Shown here piece by piece: positions 1-7,286 of a stretch of DNA of 23,256 nt. The position numbers were made by a program, and so were the translations under genes. Source of the stretch: UBA8190 sp003453695 (GTDB lineage Bacteria; Actinomycetota; Acidimicrobiia; Acidimicrobiales; UBA8190); the NCBI GenBank assembly GCA_036796975.1, contig DAIRBY010000040.1:1-23256 (forward strand), written 5' to 3'. Below the pieces are notes generated by a model. The model ran no database searches. It saw only the letters and a program-made list of their open reading frames with translations, and had not been told where the DNA came from. How positions within the stretch are numbered: position 1 is the first letter of the stretch; each line of letters opens with the position of its first letter.

Positions 1-911
1 GCGGCAGGCGGCCTGGGAGCGGTCGTCGACGGTGCCTCGGCGTCGGCGTCGGCGTCGGCGGCGGCGGTGGTGGCGGAGGAGACGGTGGCCGGCTCCGGCG
101 ACCAGCCGGACCGCAGCTCCTCGGCCATGGCCGGCAACCGGCTGATGGGGAACTCGGCTCCCGATTCCAGCGTCGTCGACCGGCCCTGCGCCCGCACGGT
201 GACGACACCACGGCCGCTCACCCAGGCCGTGTCGGTCTCGAAGTCGAGGAACAGCGCCGTGTGCTCGTCCACCCCCAGGACAAATGCGCCGTCGGGCAGC
301 ATGGGCTCGAGCATGCGCAGGCGCTGCTCACCGAGATAGCAGAAGCGCGTGTCGTGGGTGCCCCCTTCGGCATTGTCGTAGTGGGGGATGACGGCCACAT
401 GGAGGCCAAGATCGGTGAGCAGATCGAGGCCCTCCTCCCAGTGGGGATCGTCTCCCACCTTGTAGATCTCGTACACGGGAACGGTCACCACGCCAAGCGT
501 CAATGCCGCCGCCGAGGCGAACGTCAGGGCGCCGCCGTGGGTCAGCTTCTCGGCGAGCATGGACGGCACCAACGTGGACGCCCAATTGCGCAGGGCGTAG
601 GTGGGGCTGCCGGGCCCGGCGAAGATGAGCGGGGCGGCGGCCAGCCGGGCCAGCACGGCGTCGCCTCCCGGGCCGCCCAGGTCGGCGGCCGACCGCATCC
701 CGGCGGCCTCCATCTCGAACCCCACGCTGTCGTGGAAGTACGTGACCGCACGTGCCACGAGCTCGTCGGCGTTCATCTGGAACCCGAAGGGGGTGTCGAG
801 CAACACGCCGTGCACGGGCGGGGGCCCGAGGCGGTCCACCACGGCGCGATGCATCTTCACCATCGTGGGTGCCGTCTCGCCGGAGCCCATGATGGTGAGG
901 AGGCGGGTCAT
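1..911 (-). CDS. Peptidase S51 / cyanophycinase-like protein (C-terminus off window)
   Basis: The frame is open from an ATG at 911 to the left edge, about 303 codons with no stop, so the C-terminus lies outside the window. The class-I glutamine-amidotransferase-like fold of the S51 family is suggested by an N-terminal GSGETAPT, by FAGPGSPTYA near residue 97, by the likely nucleophile elbow FASAAALTLG near residue 130, and by GVDEHTALFLDFET near residue 217, which resembles the GIDEGTA motif of cyanophycinases. After about residue 265 the protein becomes a low-complexity Ala/Asp then Pro/Thr-rich tail (ADADADAEAPSTTAPRPP). No cyanophycin synthetase is nearby, so the substrate is unknown; it could be a peptidase or a non-catalytic relative. 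It is last in the ctaA-clpS-DUF2017 run, 19 bases after the DUF2017 stop. An in-frame GTG at 920 is an alternative start. Confidence 0.75.
   Translation of the reverse strand, partial: MTRLLTIMGSGETAPTMVKMHRAVVDRLGPPPVHGVLLDTPFGFQMNADELVARAVTYFHDSVGFEMEAAGMRSAADLGGPGGDAVLARLAAAPLIFAGPGSPTYALRNWASTLVPSMLAEKLTHGGALTFASAAALTLGVVTVPVYEIYKVGDDPHWEEGLDLLTDLGLHVAVIPHYDNAEGGTHDTRFCYLGEQRLRMLEPMLPDGAFVLGVDEHTALFLDFETDTAWVSGRGVVTVRAQGRSTTLESGAEFPISRLPAMAEELRSGWSPEPATVSSATTAAADADADAEAPSTTAPRPPA
38..60. repeat. Hexanucleotide tandem repeat (CGGCGT) in S51-like CDS
   Basis: Three full copies of CGGCGT plus a partial copy are seen on the plus strand. On the coding (minus) strand they encode alternating Ala-Asp in the linker of the S51-like protein. 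Repeat number can vary by slippage without breaking the frame because the unit is six bases. Confidence 0.7.
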
Positions 912-930
912 GGCCGACACCGCGCCCTGG

Positions 931-1419
931 TCACCGGTCGTCCTTCACGTCGGGCAGCACTCCAGCCAGCGCTGCCACCACCTCTTCCTGCAGGAGGCTG
1001 AGATATCCGTACAGAGCGAGGCCGGGAGCACGCGGATCTTCGGGGTCGATGGAGCTCATGTCCTCGGTGACGTCGAGCTGGGTGCCCAGCACCAGGCGGA
1101 GAACTTCGAAGGCGCCCATCCACTGTTCCAGCTCTCCGAGCCCGACCGTCTCGGCCGAAGCCGTCTGCGCCAGGCAGTCCAGTGCATGACGGTGATGATC
1201 GAGCAGTGACTCGCCCACCAGAGCCTGGTACTCGCGTTCGGCGGCGGGGTCGTCGGGATAGGCGACCGGGAAGAGCCGCTTGGTCGATTGGTCGCCGGTG
1301 GCCAGCAGCTCCTGTGCCTGCGCCGGAAGCCCCTCCAGCAGCTGGCGTTCCTCGGGCGACAGTCGGGGGTGGAAGCTGCCCTGTCGGTCACGGGTGAACC
1401 GCCGCCGCGACGGCGTCAC
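931..1419 (-). CDS. DUF2017 family protein
   Basis: This 162-residue protein starts at a GTG whose last two bases belong to the TGA stop of clpS (GTGA overlap), which indicates translational coupling. It begins with a basic stretch (TPSRRRFTRD) and is mostly helical and acidic afterwards, with LSPEERQLLEGLPAQ, a central FPVAYPDDPAAEREYQALVG and a C-terminal ALYGYLSLLQEEVVAAL. Length, the F-P-x-A-Y-P-D-D motif and position directly after clpS fit the actinobacterial DUF2017 family. The function is unknown; the constant link to ClpS suggests a role with ClpAP/ClpCP proteolysis, but this is inference. The long frame reading further upstream to 1977 is non-coding overlap with clpS and ctaA. Confidence 0.85.
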   Translation of the reverse strand: MTPSRRRFTRDRQGSFHPRLSPEERQLLEGLPAQAQELLATGDQSTKRLFPVAYPDDPAAEREYQALVGESLLDHHRHALDCLAQTASAETVGLGELEQWMGAFEVLRLVLGTQLDVTEDMSSIDPEDPRAPGLALYGYLSLLQEEVVAALAGVLPDVKDDR

Positions 1420-1709
1420 TCGGACTGCTCCATCGTCGCCCACAGCCCGTGCTCGTGGAGGCGGGCGACGTCTATCTCGGCTCGCTCCCGGGGACCGGAG
1501 CTGACGACGGCCCGGCCCTTGTGGTGCACGTCGAGCATGAGCTTCGTCGCCTTGTCGTGGGAGTACCCGAAGAGCTTCTGGAACACGTAGGTGACGTACG
1601 ACATCAAGTTGACCGGGTCGTTCCACACGATGACGAGCCAGGGACGGTCGGGATGGACCTCTTCGCCACCGCGGGGAAGGTCGACCTCGACGGGCTGGGT
1701 GGTGGTCAT
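1416..1709 (-). CDS. clpS: ATP-dependent Clp protease adaptor ClpS
   Basis: This 97-residue protein hands N-degron substrates to the Clp AAA+ unfoldase in the cytoplasm. The ClpS core is clear: PWLVIVWNDPVNLMSYVTYV (residues 23-42) carries the NDxxN-like pocket region, followed by FQKLFGYSHDKATKLMLDVHHKGRA with the conserved helix and the His-His-Lys-Gly segment, and a C-terminal ERAEIDVARLHEHGL. The N-terminal 20 residues are the usual variable extension. The ATG start overlaps the ctaA stop (ATGA) and its stop overlaps the DUF2017 start, so three genes are translationally coupled. A longer frame to 1838 exists, but it would lie inside ctaA and adds non-ClpS residues, so the ATG at 1709 was chosen. 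Confidence 0.95.
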   Translation of the reverse strand: MTTTQPVEVDLPRGGEEVHPDRPWLVIVWNDPVNLMSYVTYVFQKLFGYSHDKATKLMLDVHHKGRAVVSSGPRERAEIDVARLHEHGLWATMEQSE

Positions 1710-2665
1710 CGGCCCACTCCCGCCGCAATGGCAGGTGGGCTGAGCGCGGCATCCTCGGGCTCGGCCACCGCCGCCACCGCCCCGATCTCGACGTCGTGAG
1801 CCCGGAGTCCGTCGAGGAACCACACCGTGGCGCCCCACACCAGGGTGGCCCCGAAGACGTGGAACCCGACCAGCAGCGCCGGCACGTGCAGGAAGAACTG
1901 CGTGTAGCCGAGGGCACCTTGGGCCACCACGGCGACGAGCATGAGCTCGCCGCGTCGTTCCACCCCCTCAGGAGCACGGGCGCGGCGCAACAGCGCCAGC
2001 TCCACGAGCAGGAGGGCTCCCGCGGCGATAGCGATGCCCGAGTGGGTGCGGGCCATGTCGTCCAGGGGCACGGGCAGGCGCACGGCGTCGGGGCCGCCGG
2101 CGTGCGGCCCGGAGCCGGTGGTGGCCGTTCCGGCGACGACGGCGAGCACGACGAGGGCGGAGAACAGCCAGGCCACCCGGCGCCCGGCGGAGGGAACCAG
2201 GGACCGGCCCGGCCCCCGGGCGCGCCCCGAGCGCAGGGCGAGGACCAGGGCCACGGTGAGCAGGGCCATGCCCACCATGAAGTGGGTCATCACGGCGTAG
2301 GGGTTGAGCTTCGAGTACACGACCACCCCGCCCAGCACGGCTTCGCCCACCACCCCGCCCACCAGCGCCGCCGACAGCCAGGCCAGGTCCCGGCGCCGGG
2401 GACGGCGCAGCCACGAGGCGATCAGGGTGGCGGCCACGACGGCGGACAAGGCCACCACCACCATGCGATTGCTGAACTCGACGACGGGGTGGAACGACAG
2501 GGGCGGGGTCACCGATCGGGCCGAGCACGTGGGCCAGTCGGGGCACCCCAGACCGGAGTCCGTGAGCCGTACGGCGGCGCCCGACACGATGTTCAGGACG
2601 ACCAGGACCAGGCTGGCCTGGGCGAGAAGGAGGAAGGCCCGGGGGCCGACACGGGGCATTCGCAC
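1706..2665 (-). CDS. ctaA: Heme A synthase (COX15/CtaA family)
   Basis: A 319-residue polytopic membrane protein of about eight helices that oxidises heme O to heme A for cytochrome c oxidase. Visible family features are the first helix followed by RLTDSGLGCPDWPTC (extracytoplasmic Cys41 and Cys47), the heme-ligand histidines H59 (FHPVVEFSNR), H128 (MTHFMVG), H208 (ARTHSG) and H269 (VGFHVFG), and the GSGPHAG loop. The last 30 residues are a variable Ala/Glu-rich tail. The start is GTG 2665 or ATG 2659 two codons later. It is divergent from ctaB (82-base gap), so the two steps of heme A synthesis share one intergenic region, and it heads the clpS operon on the minus strand. Confidence 0.93.
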   Translation of the reverse strand: MRMPRVGPRAFLLLAQASLVLVVLNIVSGAAVRLTDSGLGCPDWPTCSARSVTPPLSFHPVVEFSNRMVVVALSAVVAATLIASWLRRPRRRDLAWLSAALVGGVVGEAVLGGVVVYSKLNPYAVMTHFMVGMALLTVALVLALRSGRARGPGRSLVPSAGRRVAWLFSALVVLAVVAGTATTGSGPHAGGPDAVRLPVPLDDMARTHSGIAIAAGALLLVELALLRRARAPEGVERRGELMLVAVVAQGALGYTQFFLHVPALLVGFHVFGATLVWGATVWFLDGLRAHDVEIGAVAAVAEPEDAALSPPAIAAGVGR

Positions 2666-2709
2666 CGAGATTCCATGGTAGTTGGGGGCTTTCTGCGGGC
2701 CTCCCAGCT

Positions 2710-2739
2710 TTGTCGGCCCAGCTAGGCGAGCCGTAGGCT
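2710..2739 (+). promoter_or_regulatory. Candidate promoter of ctaB (leaderless)
   Basis: TTGTCG (2710-2715) and TAGGCT (2734-2739) are separated by 18 bases. The ATG of ctaB begins 10 bases after the -10 hexamer and no Shine-Dalgarno sequence is visible, which suits a leaderless or near-leaderless transcript as is common in actinobacteria. Inferred from sequence only. Confidence 0.5.
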
Positions 2740-2748
2740 CTTGCCGGC

Positions 2749-3648
2749 ATGACCGCTCTCGACCCTGCCGTGCGGGCAGGTGGTGTGAGGATCCGCAGCT
2801 ACGTGGCGCTGACCAAGCCGCGCATCATCGAGCTGCTCCTCGTGACCACCTTGCCCACCATGTTCGTGGCCCGGCGCGGTGTGCCCGCGCTCGGCCTCAT
2901 AGTGGCCACCCTGGTGGGCGGAGCACTCGCCGCCGGGGGTGCCAACGCCATCAACATGGTGGTCGACCGGGACATCGACCGGGTCATGCACCGCACCCGG
3001 CACCGCCCCCTCGTGACCGGGGAGCTCACCCCGGGCAGGGCGCTCGTCTTCGCCCTCGTCCTCGAGGCCGTTGCCTTCGTCGAGCTGGCCCTGGCCGTCA
3101 ACCTGCTCTCGGCGGTGCTGGCCGTGTCGGCCACGCTCTTCTACGTCTTCGTCTACACGCTCTGGTTGAAGCGGACCTCGAGCCAGAACATCGTCATCGG
3201 CGGCGCCGCCGGGGCCGTGCCGGTGCTGGTGGGCTGGGCGGCGGTGACCGACGGCCTGGGATGGGCGCCGCTCGTGCTCTTCGCCGTCATCTTCATCTGG
3301 ACCCCGCCGCACTTCTGGTCCCTGGCCGTGCGCTACCGCGACGACTACGAGGCGGCCCAGGTGCCCATGCTTCCCGTCGTGGCCACCTTGAGCCGCACGG
3401 CGGGCCAGATCCTGCTCTACACCACCGCGCTCGTGGCCGTGACCGTAGTGTTCGCCGCCGTGGGACACATGGGTGCGCTCTATCTCGCTGCCGCCGTCGT
3501 GCTCGGGGCGCTGTTCCTCGTCTACGCCGTGCGGCTCAGGCGGGAGCAGACGCCGCGGGCAGCCATGGCCCTGTTCAAGTACTCGATCACCTACCTCACC
3601 CTGCTGTTCGTCGCCATGGCCGGCGACGTCCTCATCCGCTTCCACTGA
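2749..3648 (+). CDS. ctaB: Protoheme IX farnesyltransferase (heme O synthase)
   Basis: A 299-residue UbiA-family membrane prenyltransferase that adds a farnesyl group to protoheme to give heme O, the substrate of CtaA. The first aspartate-rich site is NAINMVVDRDIDRVMHRT (N66, D73, D77), followed by RHRPLVTGELTPGRAL. The second family motif is IWTPPHFWSLAVRYRDDYE near residue 183, with QVPMLPVV after it. About eight to nine helices fill the rest, ending RFH. The length is normal for the family. The start ATG is placed 10 bases after a -10-like hexamer. The gene is also called cyoE. It is divergent from ctaA and convergent with the methyltransferase gene. Confidence 0.95.
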   Translation: MTALDPAVRAGGVRIRSYVALTKPRIIELLLVTTLPTMFVARRGVPALGLIVATLVGGALAAGGANAINMVVDRDIDRVMHRTRHRPLVTGELTPGRALVFALVLEAVAFVELALAVNLLSAVLAVSATLFYVFVYTLWLKRTSSQNIVIGGAAGAVPVLVGWAAVTDGLGWAPLVLFAVIFIWTPPHFWSLAVRYRDDYEAAQVPMLPVVATLSRTAGQILLYTTALVAVTVVFAAVGHMGALYLAAAVVLGALFLVYAVRLRREQTPRAAMALFKYSITYLTLLFVAMAGDVLIRFH

Positions 3649-3703
3649 CCGGCCCTTCCCGGGCTTGTCGGCGGTGTGGCGGGCTCCGCAGCCTGCGTCG
3701 GCA

Positions 3704-3725
3704 GTCAGCCGGCGGTCAGCCGGCG
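3704..3725. repeat. 11-bp tandem duplication over a stop codon
   Basis: GTCAGCCGGCG occurs twice in a row (3704-3714 and 3715-3725). The unit contains the reverse complement of the methyltransferase stop codon, so the last Ala-Gly-stop codons of that gene are duplicated immediately downstream of it in a different frame. Confidence 0.75.
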
Positions 3726-4456
3726 GTGACGGCGAAGCGGGGAGGGACGCCCACCAGGCGTTCGGGGAGCGGGAGCGCCCGCCGTTCGGCGCGCGTGACC
3801 TCCTTCAGCCACACCACGGTCGTCGCCTTCCAGCCGGCGGCGGCCACCGTCGCCGTCACCTCCGCGGGAGGGGTGCCGGTGCCGAAGGGGAGCGAGCGGC
3901 GCAGGGCCTCGTCGTACTCGCCGTGGTGGTCGGAGGGCGTACCCCGCCATTGGCGCAGGCGACGTCGGAGCCGGGCGCGGGCCGTCTCGAGCGGTCCCGT
4001 CCGTCCCCAGACGGTCTCGAAGAGCACGAGACGGTCGGCGGCGCCGCGCCAGGCGCCCAACGCCGCTCCGGGGTCGGGCAGGGTCCACAGCAGGTGCCGC
4101 TCGACGACGACGTCGAAGCGTCCCGGTGGCGGCTGGTCGGCGGGTCCGACCACGGTGGTCACGTGGAGGCCCTCGGCGGCGGCCGATTCTGTGAGCCGCT
4201 GCAGCATGGCGGGAGCCAGGTCGAGGGCCGTCACCCGGTGGCCGGCCCGGGCGGCGGCCAGGCTCAGGAAGCCTGTGCCGGCGCCGCAGTCGAGGACCGA
4301 CGCCGGCGGCGGGGGAAGGAGGCGGGCCAGGGTCCCGGCCCACACCCGCTGCACGGCCGGGTCCCGGGGCCGGTGCCCGGGAGCGTTGTCGTAGGTGGCG
4401 GCGTCCTCGTCCCAGAAGCGTCGGATCTCGGCCAGCGCGTCGTCCGGGTGGTCCAT
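3716..4456 (-). CDS. Class I SAM-dependent methyltransferase
   Basis: A 246-residue cytoplasmic methyltransferase. After an N-terminal FWDEDAATYDNAPGH, typical of ubiE/Methyltransf_11-type enzymes, motif I is VLDCGAGTGFLSL (residues 54-66), the acidic residue after strand 2 is in VTALDLAPAML, and FDVVVERHLLWTLPDP is the motif IV/V region. The C-terminal part has EVTATVAAAGW and an Arg-rich end. The substrate cannot be told from sequence. The ATG at 4456 was chosen; a TTG six codons upstream would intrude on the 27-base spacer to the divergent dehydrogenase. The gene is convergent with ctaB. Confidence 0.85.
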   Translation of the reverse strand: MDHPDDALAEIRRFWDEDAATYDNAPGHRPRDPAVQRVWAGTLARLLPPPPASVLDCGAGTGFLSLAAARAGHRVTALDLAPAMLQRLTESAAAEGLHVTTVVGPADQPPPGRFDVVVERHLLWTLPDPGAALGAWRGAADRLVLFETVWGRTGPLETARARLRRRLRQWRGTPSDHHGEYDEALRRSLPFGTGTPPAEVTATVAAAGWKATTVVWLKEVTRAERRALPLPERLVGVPPRFAVTAG

Positions 4457-4483
4457 TCGGCCCGTTTCTACCAAGATGCCGGC

Positions 4484-5263
4484 GTGCAGATCTCCGGCTC
4501 CACCGTCCTCGTCACCGGCGCGTCCTCAGGGATCGGCGCCGCTCTGGCCCGGCGCCTGGCCTCCGACGGCGCCACGGTCGGGATCGTCGCCCGCCGTCAG
4601 GACCGCCTGGCCCAGGTCCTGGCCGACTGCCAGGCCGCGTCGCCGCAGTCGCGGATGTGGGTGGCCGATCTGTCCGACGTAGACGGGGCCGAGGGCGTGG
4701 TGCTCGAGGCGTGGGACACCTTCGGACATCTCGACTGCCTGGTGAACAACGCCGGGGTGCCCATGCGCCGCCACACCACCAAGCTCGACGCCGAGACCCT
4801 CGACTGGGTCATGCGGGTGAACTTCACGGCGCCGGCCCGCATGACGATGGCGGTGCTGCCCCGCATGCTGGAGCGGGGTTCGGGGATGATCGTGAACGTC
4901 TCCAGCGTGGCGGGACGCCTCGGCAACGCCAACGAAGCGGCGTATTCGGCCTCCAAGTTCGCCCTGTGCGGCTGGAGCGAAGCCATCGCCGTCGACCTCT
5001 TCGACACCGGCGTCAAGGTCCGGCTCGTCAATCCGGGCCCCATCGACACCGAGATCTGGGACCTGCCCGACAACGACGATCCGCTCGTCGACGTGCCCAA
5101 GGTGTCGTCCGAGGACATGGCGGACGCCATCGTCAACGCCATGGAGGGCGACGCCTTCGAGACCTACTTCCCCGACATGAAGGCGATCATCGAGATGAAG
5201 ACCTCCGATCCCGACACCTTCTTGCAGGGCATGGCCGACATGGCCCGCGCCGCCCACCGCTGA
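4484..5263 (+). CDS. Short-chain dehydrogenase/reductase (SDR)
   Basis: A 259-residue classical SDR. The cofactor motif is TGASSGIG (residues 11-18), NNAG lies at 88-91, N113 is in RVNFTAP, and the catalytic Ser141, Tyr154 and Lys158 are in NVSSVAG and AYSASK. NPGPIDTEIW follows as the usual loop after the active site. ARR after the second strand favours NADP(H) over NAD(H). The start GTG 4484 gives the expected N-terminus directly before the first strand (QISGSTVLVTG); the frame is open much further upstream, but that part is antisense to the methyltransferase. The substrate is unknown. It is divergent from the methyltransferase with only 27 bases between starts. Confidence 0.9.
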   Translation: MQISGSTVLVTGASSGIGAALARRLASDGATVGIVARRQDRLAQVLADCQAASPQSRMWVADLSDVDGAEGVVLEAWDTFGHLDCLVNNAGVPMRRHTTKLDAETLDWVMRVNFTAPARMTMAVLPRMLERGSGMIVNVSSVAGRLGNANEAAYSASKFALCGWSEAIAVDLFDTGVKVRLVNPGPIDTEIWDLPDNDDPLVDVPKVSSEDMADAIVNAMEGDAFETYFPDMKAIIEMKTSDPDTFLQGMADMARAAHR

Positions 5264-5314
5264 ACCGCGGATCGGGCGTGTCGCATCGGGAGCCGGCGGT
5301 CCGAAGGACGACCC

Positions 5315-5331
5315 GGGCTGGACTTCAGCCC
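5315..5331. terminator. Possible hairpin between convergent genes
   Basis: GGGCTG (5315-5320) and CAGCCC (5326-5331) form a 6-bp perfect stem with a 5-base loop, between the SDR and the Lon-domain gene and overlapping the latter's stop codon. There is no T-run, so this is only a weak terminator candidate. Confidence 0.3.
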
Positions 5332-6023
5332 TGGCCGAGGAGGCGGAACAGATCGTCTCTCATCTCGCCGGCCAGCTCGGCGACGAGCGACAGTCGCTCG
5401 ACGGCATCGCCGGCGGTGAGGAGCCGCTGACGGTCGAGGGGACCGAGCGGCAGCCGGCGACACAGTTCCCAGCGTTCGTCCCCGTCCGGGACGTCGTCGT
5501 GATGGTGTCCGGTGTCGAAGTCGGGGGAACGGGCGCGTCCTGACGGTTCCTCGCCGCTCATCTCGGAGAGCAGCGACTCCACCCGCATCACTGCGGCCCG
5601 CGCCACGTCGAGGGCGTTGGCGAAGGCCACCTGGTCGACGACGGCGGCGTCCTCGAAAAGGAGGACCGTCGCCTGGGGATAGGGGTCGTCCTCCAGCCAC
5701 TCCTCGACGCGCAGCCGGTTCGTGCCCCGGGCCAGCAGGGCGTAGCGGCCGTCCTGGGAGCGCGACAACGCCTCGATGCGGGCGACCGTCCCGACGTCGG
5801 TGCGTTCGTCGCCTCCGCCCACCTCCGATCCCCGGGCGATGAGCACCACGCCGAAGTCGTGCGGCTCGTGCTCCAGGCAGTCGGCCACCATGGCCCGATA
5901 GCGCGGCTCGAAGACGTGGAGGGGAAGCAGCTCACCGGGAAGGAGCACGGTGGAGAGCGGGAACATCGGGAGCAAGCGCACGGGCGGTCCACCCGGCCCC
6001 GGCGACTCGGACCCCGCCGTCAC
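5325..6023 (-). CDS. Stand-alone Lon N-terminal (LON substrate-binding) domain protein
   Basis: A 232-residue protein with the start of the Lon substrate-recognition domain: LLPMFPLSTVLLPGELLPLHVFEPRYRAMVADCLE at about residues 17-51, with DFGVVLIARGSEVGGGDERTDVGTVARI following. There is no AAA+ or Ser-Lys protease domain, so it is one of the short LON-domain proteins common in actinobacteria, with no known precise role; binding of unfolded or specific protein substrates is inferred from the family. The C-terminal half has an acidic His-rich loop (DTGHHHDDVPDGDE) and a helical end. The GTG start overlaps the TGA of the upstream LOG-like gene (GTGA), so it is the last gene of the ABC transporter operon. 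Confidence 0.88.
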   Translation of the reverse strand: MTAGSESPGPGGPPVRLLPMFPLSTVLLPGELLPLHVFEPRYRAMVADCLEHEPHDFGVVLIARGSEVGGGDERTDVGTVARIEALSRSQDGRYALLARGTNRLRVEEWLEDDPYPQATVLLFEDAAVVDQVAFANALDVARAAVMRVESLLSEMSGEEPSGRARSPDFDTGHHHDDVPDGDERWELCRRLPLGPLDRQRLLTAGDAVERLSLVAELAGEMRDDLFRLLGQG

Positions 6024-6523
6024 GTGGCGGAACGGCGTCGGGCGGCTTCCCGGACGGCGATGTCGGCGGCGTCCTCGGGGTTGGCGGCCTCGAGCACGCC
6101 CCGGGCGGGGCGGCCCCCCTTGGACAGCTCCCAGGTGTCGAGCCCGATCACGGGGATCCCGGCCTGAAGCGCCAGGGCCACCTCCGACAGCGTGCCGAAC
6201 TCGCCGCCCACCGCCACGACGGCATCAGCGTTGCGCACCACGAGGATGTTGCGCCCCTCACCCATGCCGGTGGTCACGGCCACGTCGACGTACTCGTTGG
6301 CGACGCTCCGGTCGGCACCGGGAAGGATGCCCACGCTGGTCCCCCCGCCATCGCGCGCCCCGCGGCAGGCGGCGGCCATGACCCCGCCCAGCCCACCGCA
6401 CACCACCACCGCCCCGGCCTCGGCCAGGGCGCGCCCCACCCGGGCTGCCCGGTCGCAGTCCTCCTCGTCGGCGTGGCCCCCGCCGACCACGGCCACGTGC
6501 AATCGGTCCACCGTTCGAGTCAT
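6020..6523 (-). CDS. TIGR00725/LOG-like Rossmann nucleotide-binding protein
   Basis: A 167-residue Rossmann-fold protein of the TIGR00725 / LOG-like family. VAVVGGGHADEED is the first strand and loop, VVVCGGLGGVMAAACRGA at about 41-58 is the nucleotide loop, and AVVAVGGEFGTLSEVALAL replaces the PGGxGTxEE motif of cytokinin-riboside phosphoribohydrolases (LOG) with GGEFGTLSE, as in the TIGR00725 branch. GMGEGRNILVVRNADA lies before it. Whether it has phosphoribohydrolase activity is not known. The ATG at 6523 was chosen; the frame upstream of it is antisense-free but overlaps the permease gene. It lies 19 bases after the permease stop and overlaps the Lon-domain gene by 4 bases. Confidence 0.82.
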   Translation of the reverse strand: MTRTVDRLHVAVVGGGHADEEDCDRAARVGRALAEAGAVVVCGGLGGVMAAACRGARDGGGTSVGILPGADRSVANEYVDVAVTTGMGEGRNILVVRNADAVVAVGGEFGTLSEVALALQAGIPVIGLDTWELSKGGRPARGVLEAANPEDAADIAVREAARRRSAT

Positions 6524-6542
6524 GTCACGTCCTCGTCGCCGG

Positions 6543-7286
6543 TCACTCCCATCGGAAGGTGAGGGCCGCCACGACCGGCGCGGCCACGGCCCAAACCACG
6601 AGCACCACCCACGACCAACCTGCCACCGAGGTGCCGAGACCGACGGCGCGGTGCAGGGCATCGGCCAGCGCCGCGGCGGGAAGCAACTTGGCCAGCTCCT
6701 GGAGCCATCCGGGCAGCTTGGACAGCGGCGCCAGCATCCCGCTCACGAGCAGCAGCAGCAACCACAGACCGTTGGCCGCCGCCAGGTTGACCTCGGCCCG
6801 CAATGATCCGGCCAGCACGAGCCCCAGCCCGCCGAAGCCGATGCTGGCCAGGACGACGACGGCCACCGCCACGCCGGCACCGCCGGCCGAGGGGCGCCAT
6901 CCGAGGCCGAGGGCCACCGGGACGAGCACGGCGGCCTGGAGCAGCTCGACCACGACCACGGCGGCGATCTTCGCCGCCAACAGCGCCGGGCGCCCCAGCG
7001 GCGTGGTGCCGAGACGCTTGAGCACGCCGTAGCCGCGTTCGAAGCCGGTGGCGATGCTCAGGTTCACGAGGGCGGTACCCATCACGGCCAGCGCCAGCAC
7101 GCCCGGCGCCAGGAAGGTGATGGGCTGCGCCGTGCCGGTGGGGAGGAGGTGCACCTCCGAGAAGAACACGAGCAGGACGACGGGGATCCCCAGGGTGAGC
7201 AGCAGCGACTCCCCGCGCCGCAGCGTCATGTCGAGCTCGGCCATGGCTTGCGCCGTCACCCGGCGGCTCGGGCTGCTGGCGCTCAC
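6543..7286 (-). CDS. ABC-2 type transporter permease
   Basis: A 247-residue membrane protein with six predicted helices at roughly 27-44, 57-78, 104-127, 136-158, 170-190 and 222-243. FERGYGVLKRLGTTPLGRPALLAAK, between helices 2 and 3, is the ABC-2 coupling segment, and LLVSGMLAPLSKLPGWLQELAKLLPAAALADALH is the conserved pre-last loop of drug or glycolipid exporters of this class. The GTG start overlaps the TGA of the ATPase gene (GTGA), so the two are made together and should form an exporter at the cytoplasmic membrane. The substrate is unknown; drug/daunorubicin-type annotations would be over-specific. Confidence 0.9.
   Translation of the reverse strand: MSASSPSRRVTAQAMAELDMTLRRGESLLLTLGIPVVLLVFFSEVHLLPTGTAQPITFLAPGVLALAVMGTALVNLSIATGFERGYGVLKRLGTTPLGRPALLAAKIAAVVVVELLQAAVLVPVALGLGWRPSAGGAGVAVAVVVLASIGFGGLGLVLAGSLRAEVNLAAANGLWLLLLLVSGMLAPLSKLPGWLQELAKLLPAAALADALHRAVGLGTSVAGWSWVVLVVWAVAAPVVAALTFRWE

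Noticed and set aside
261..1001. Long plus-strand open frame (246 codons) opposite the S51-like gene
   Set aside because: It is antisense to a frame with clear S51 motifs and its product is low-complexity Gly/His/Arg-rich, as expected from the complement of GC-rich coding DNA.
1796..2725. 309-codon plus-strand frame across ctaA
   Set aside because: Antisense to ctaA; the translation is Gly/His/Gln-rich without any domain.
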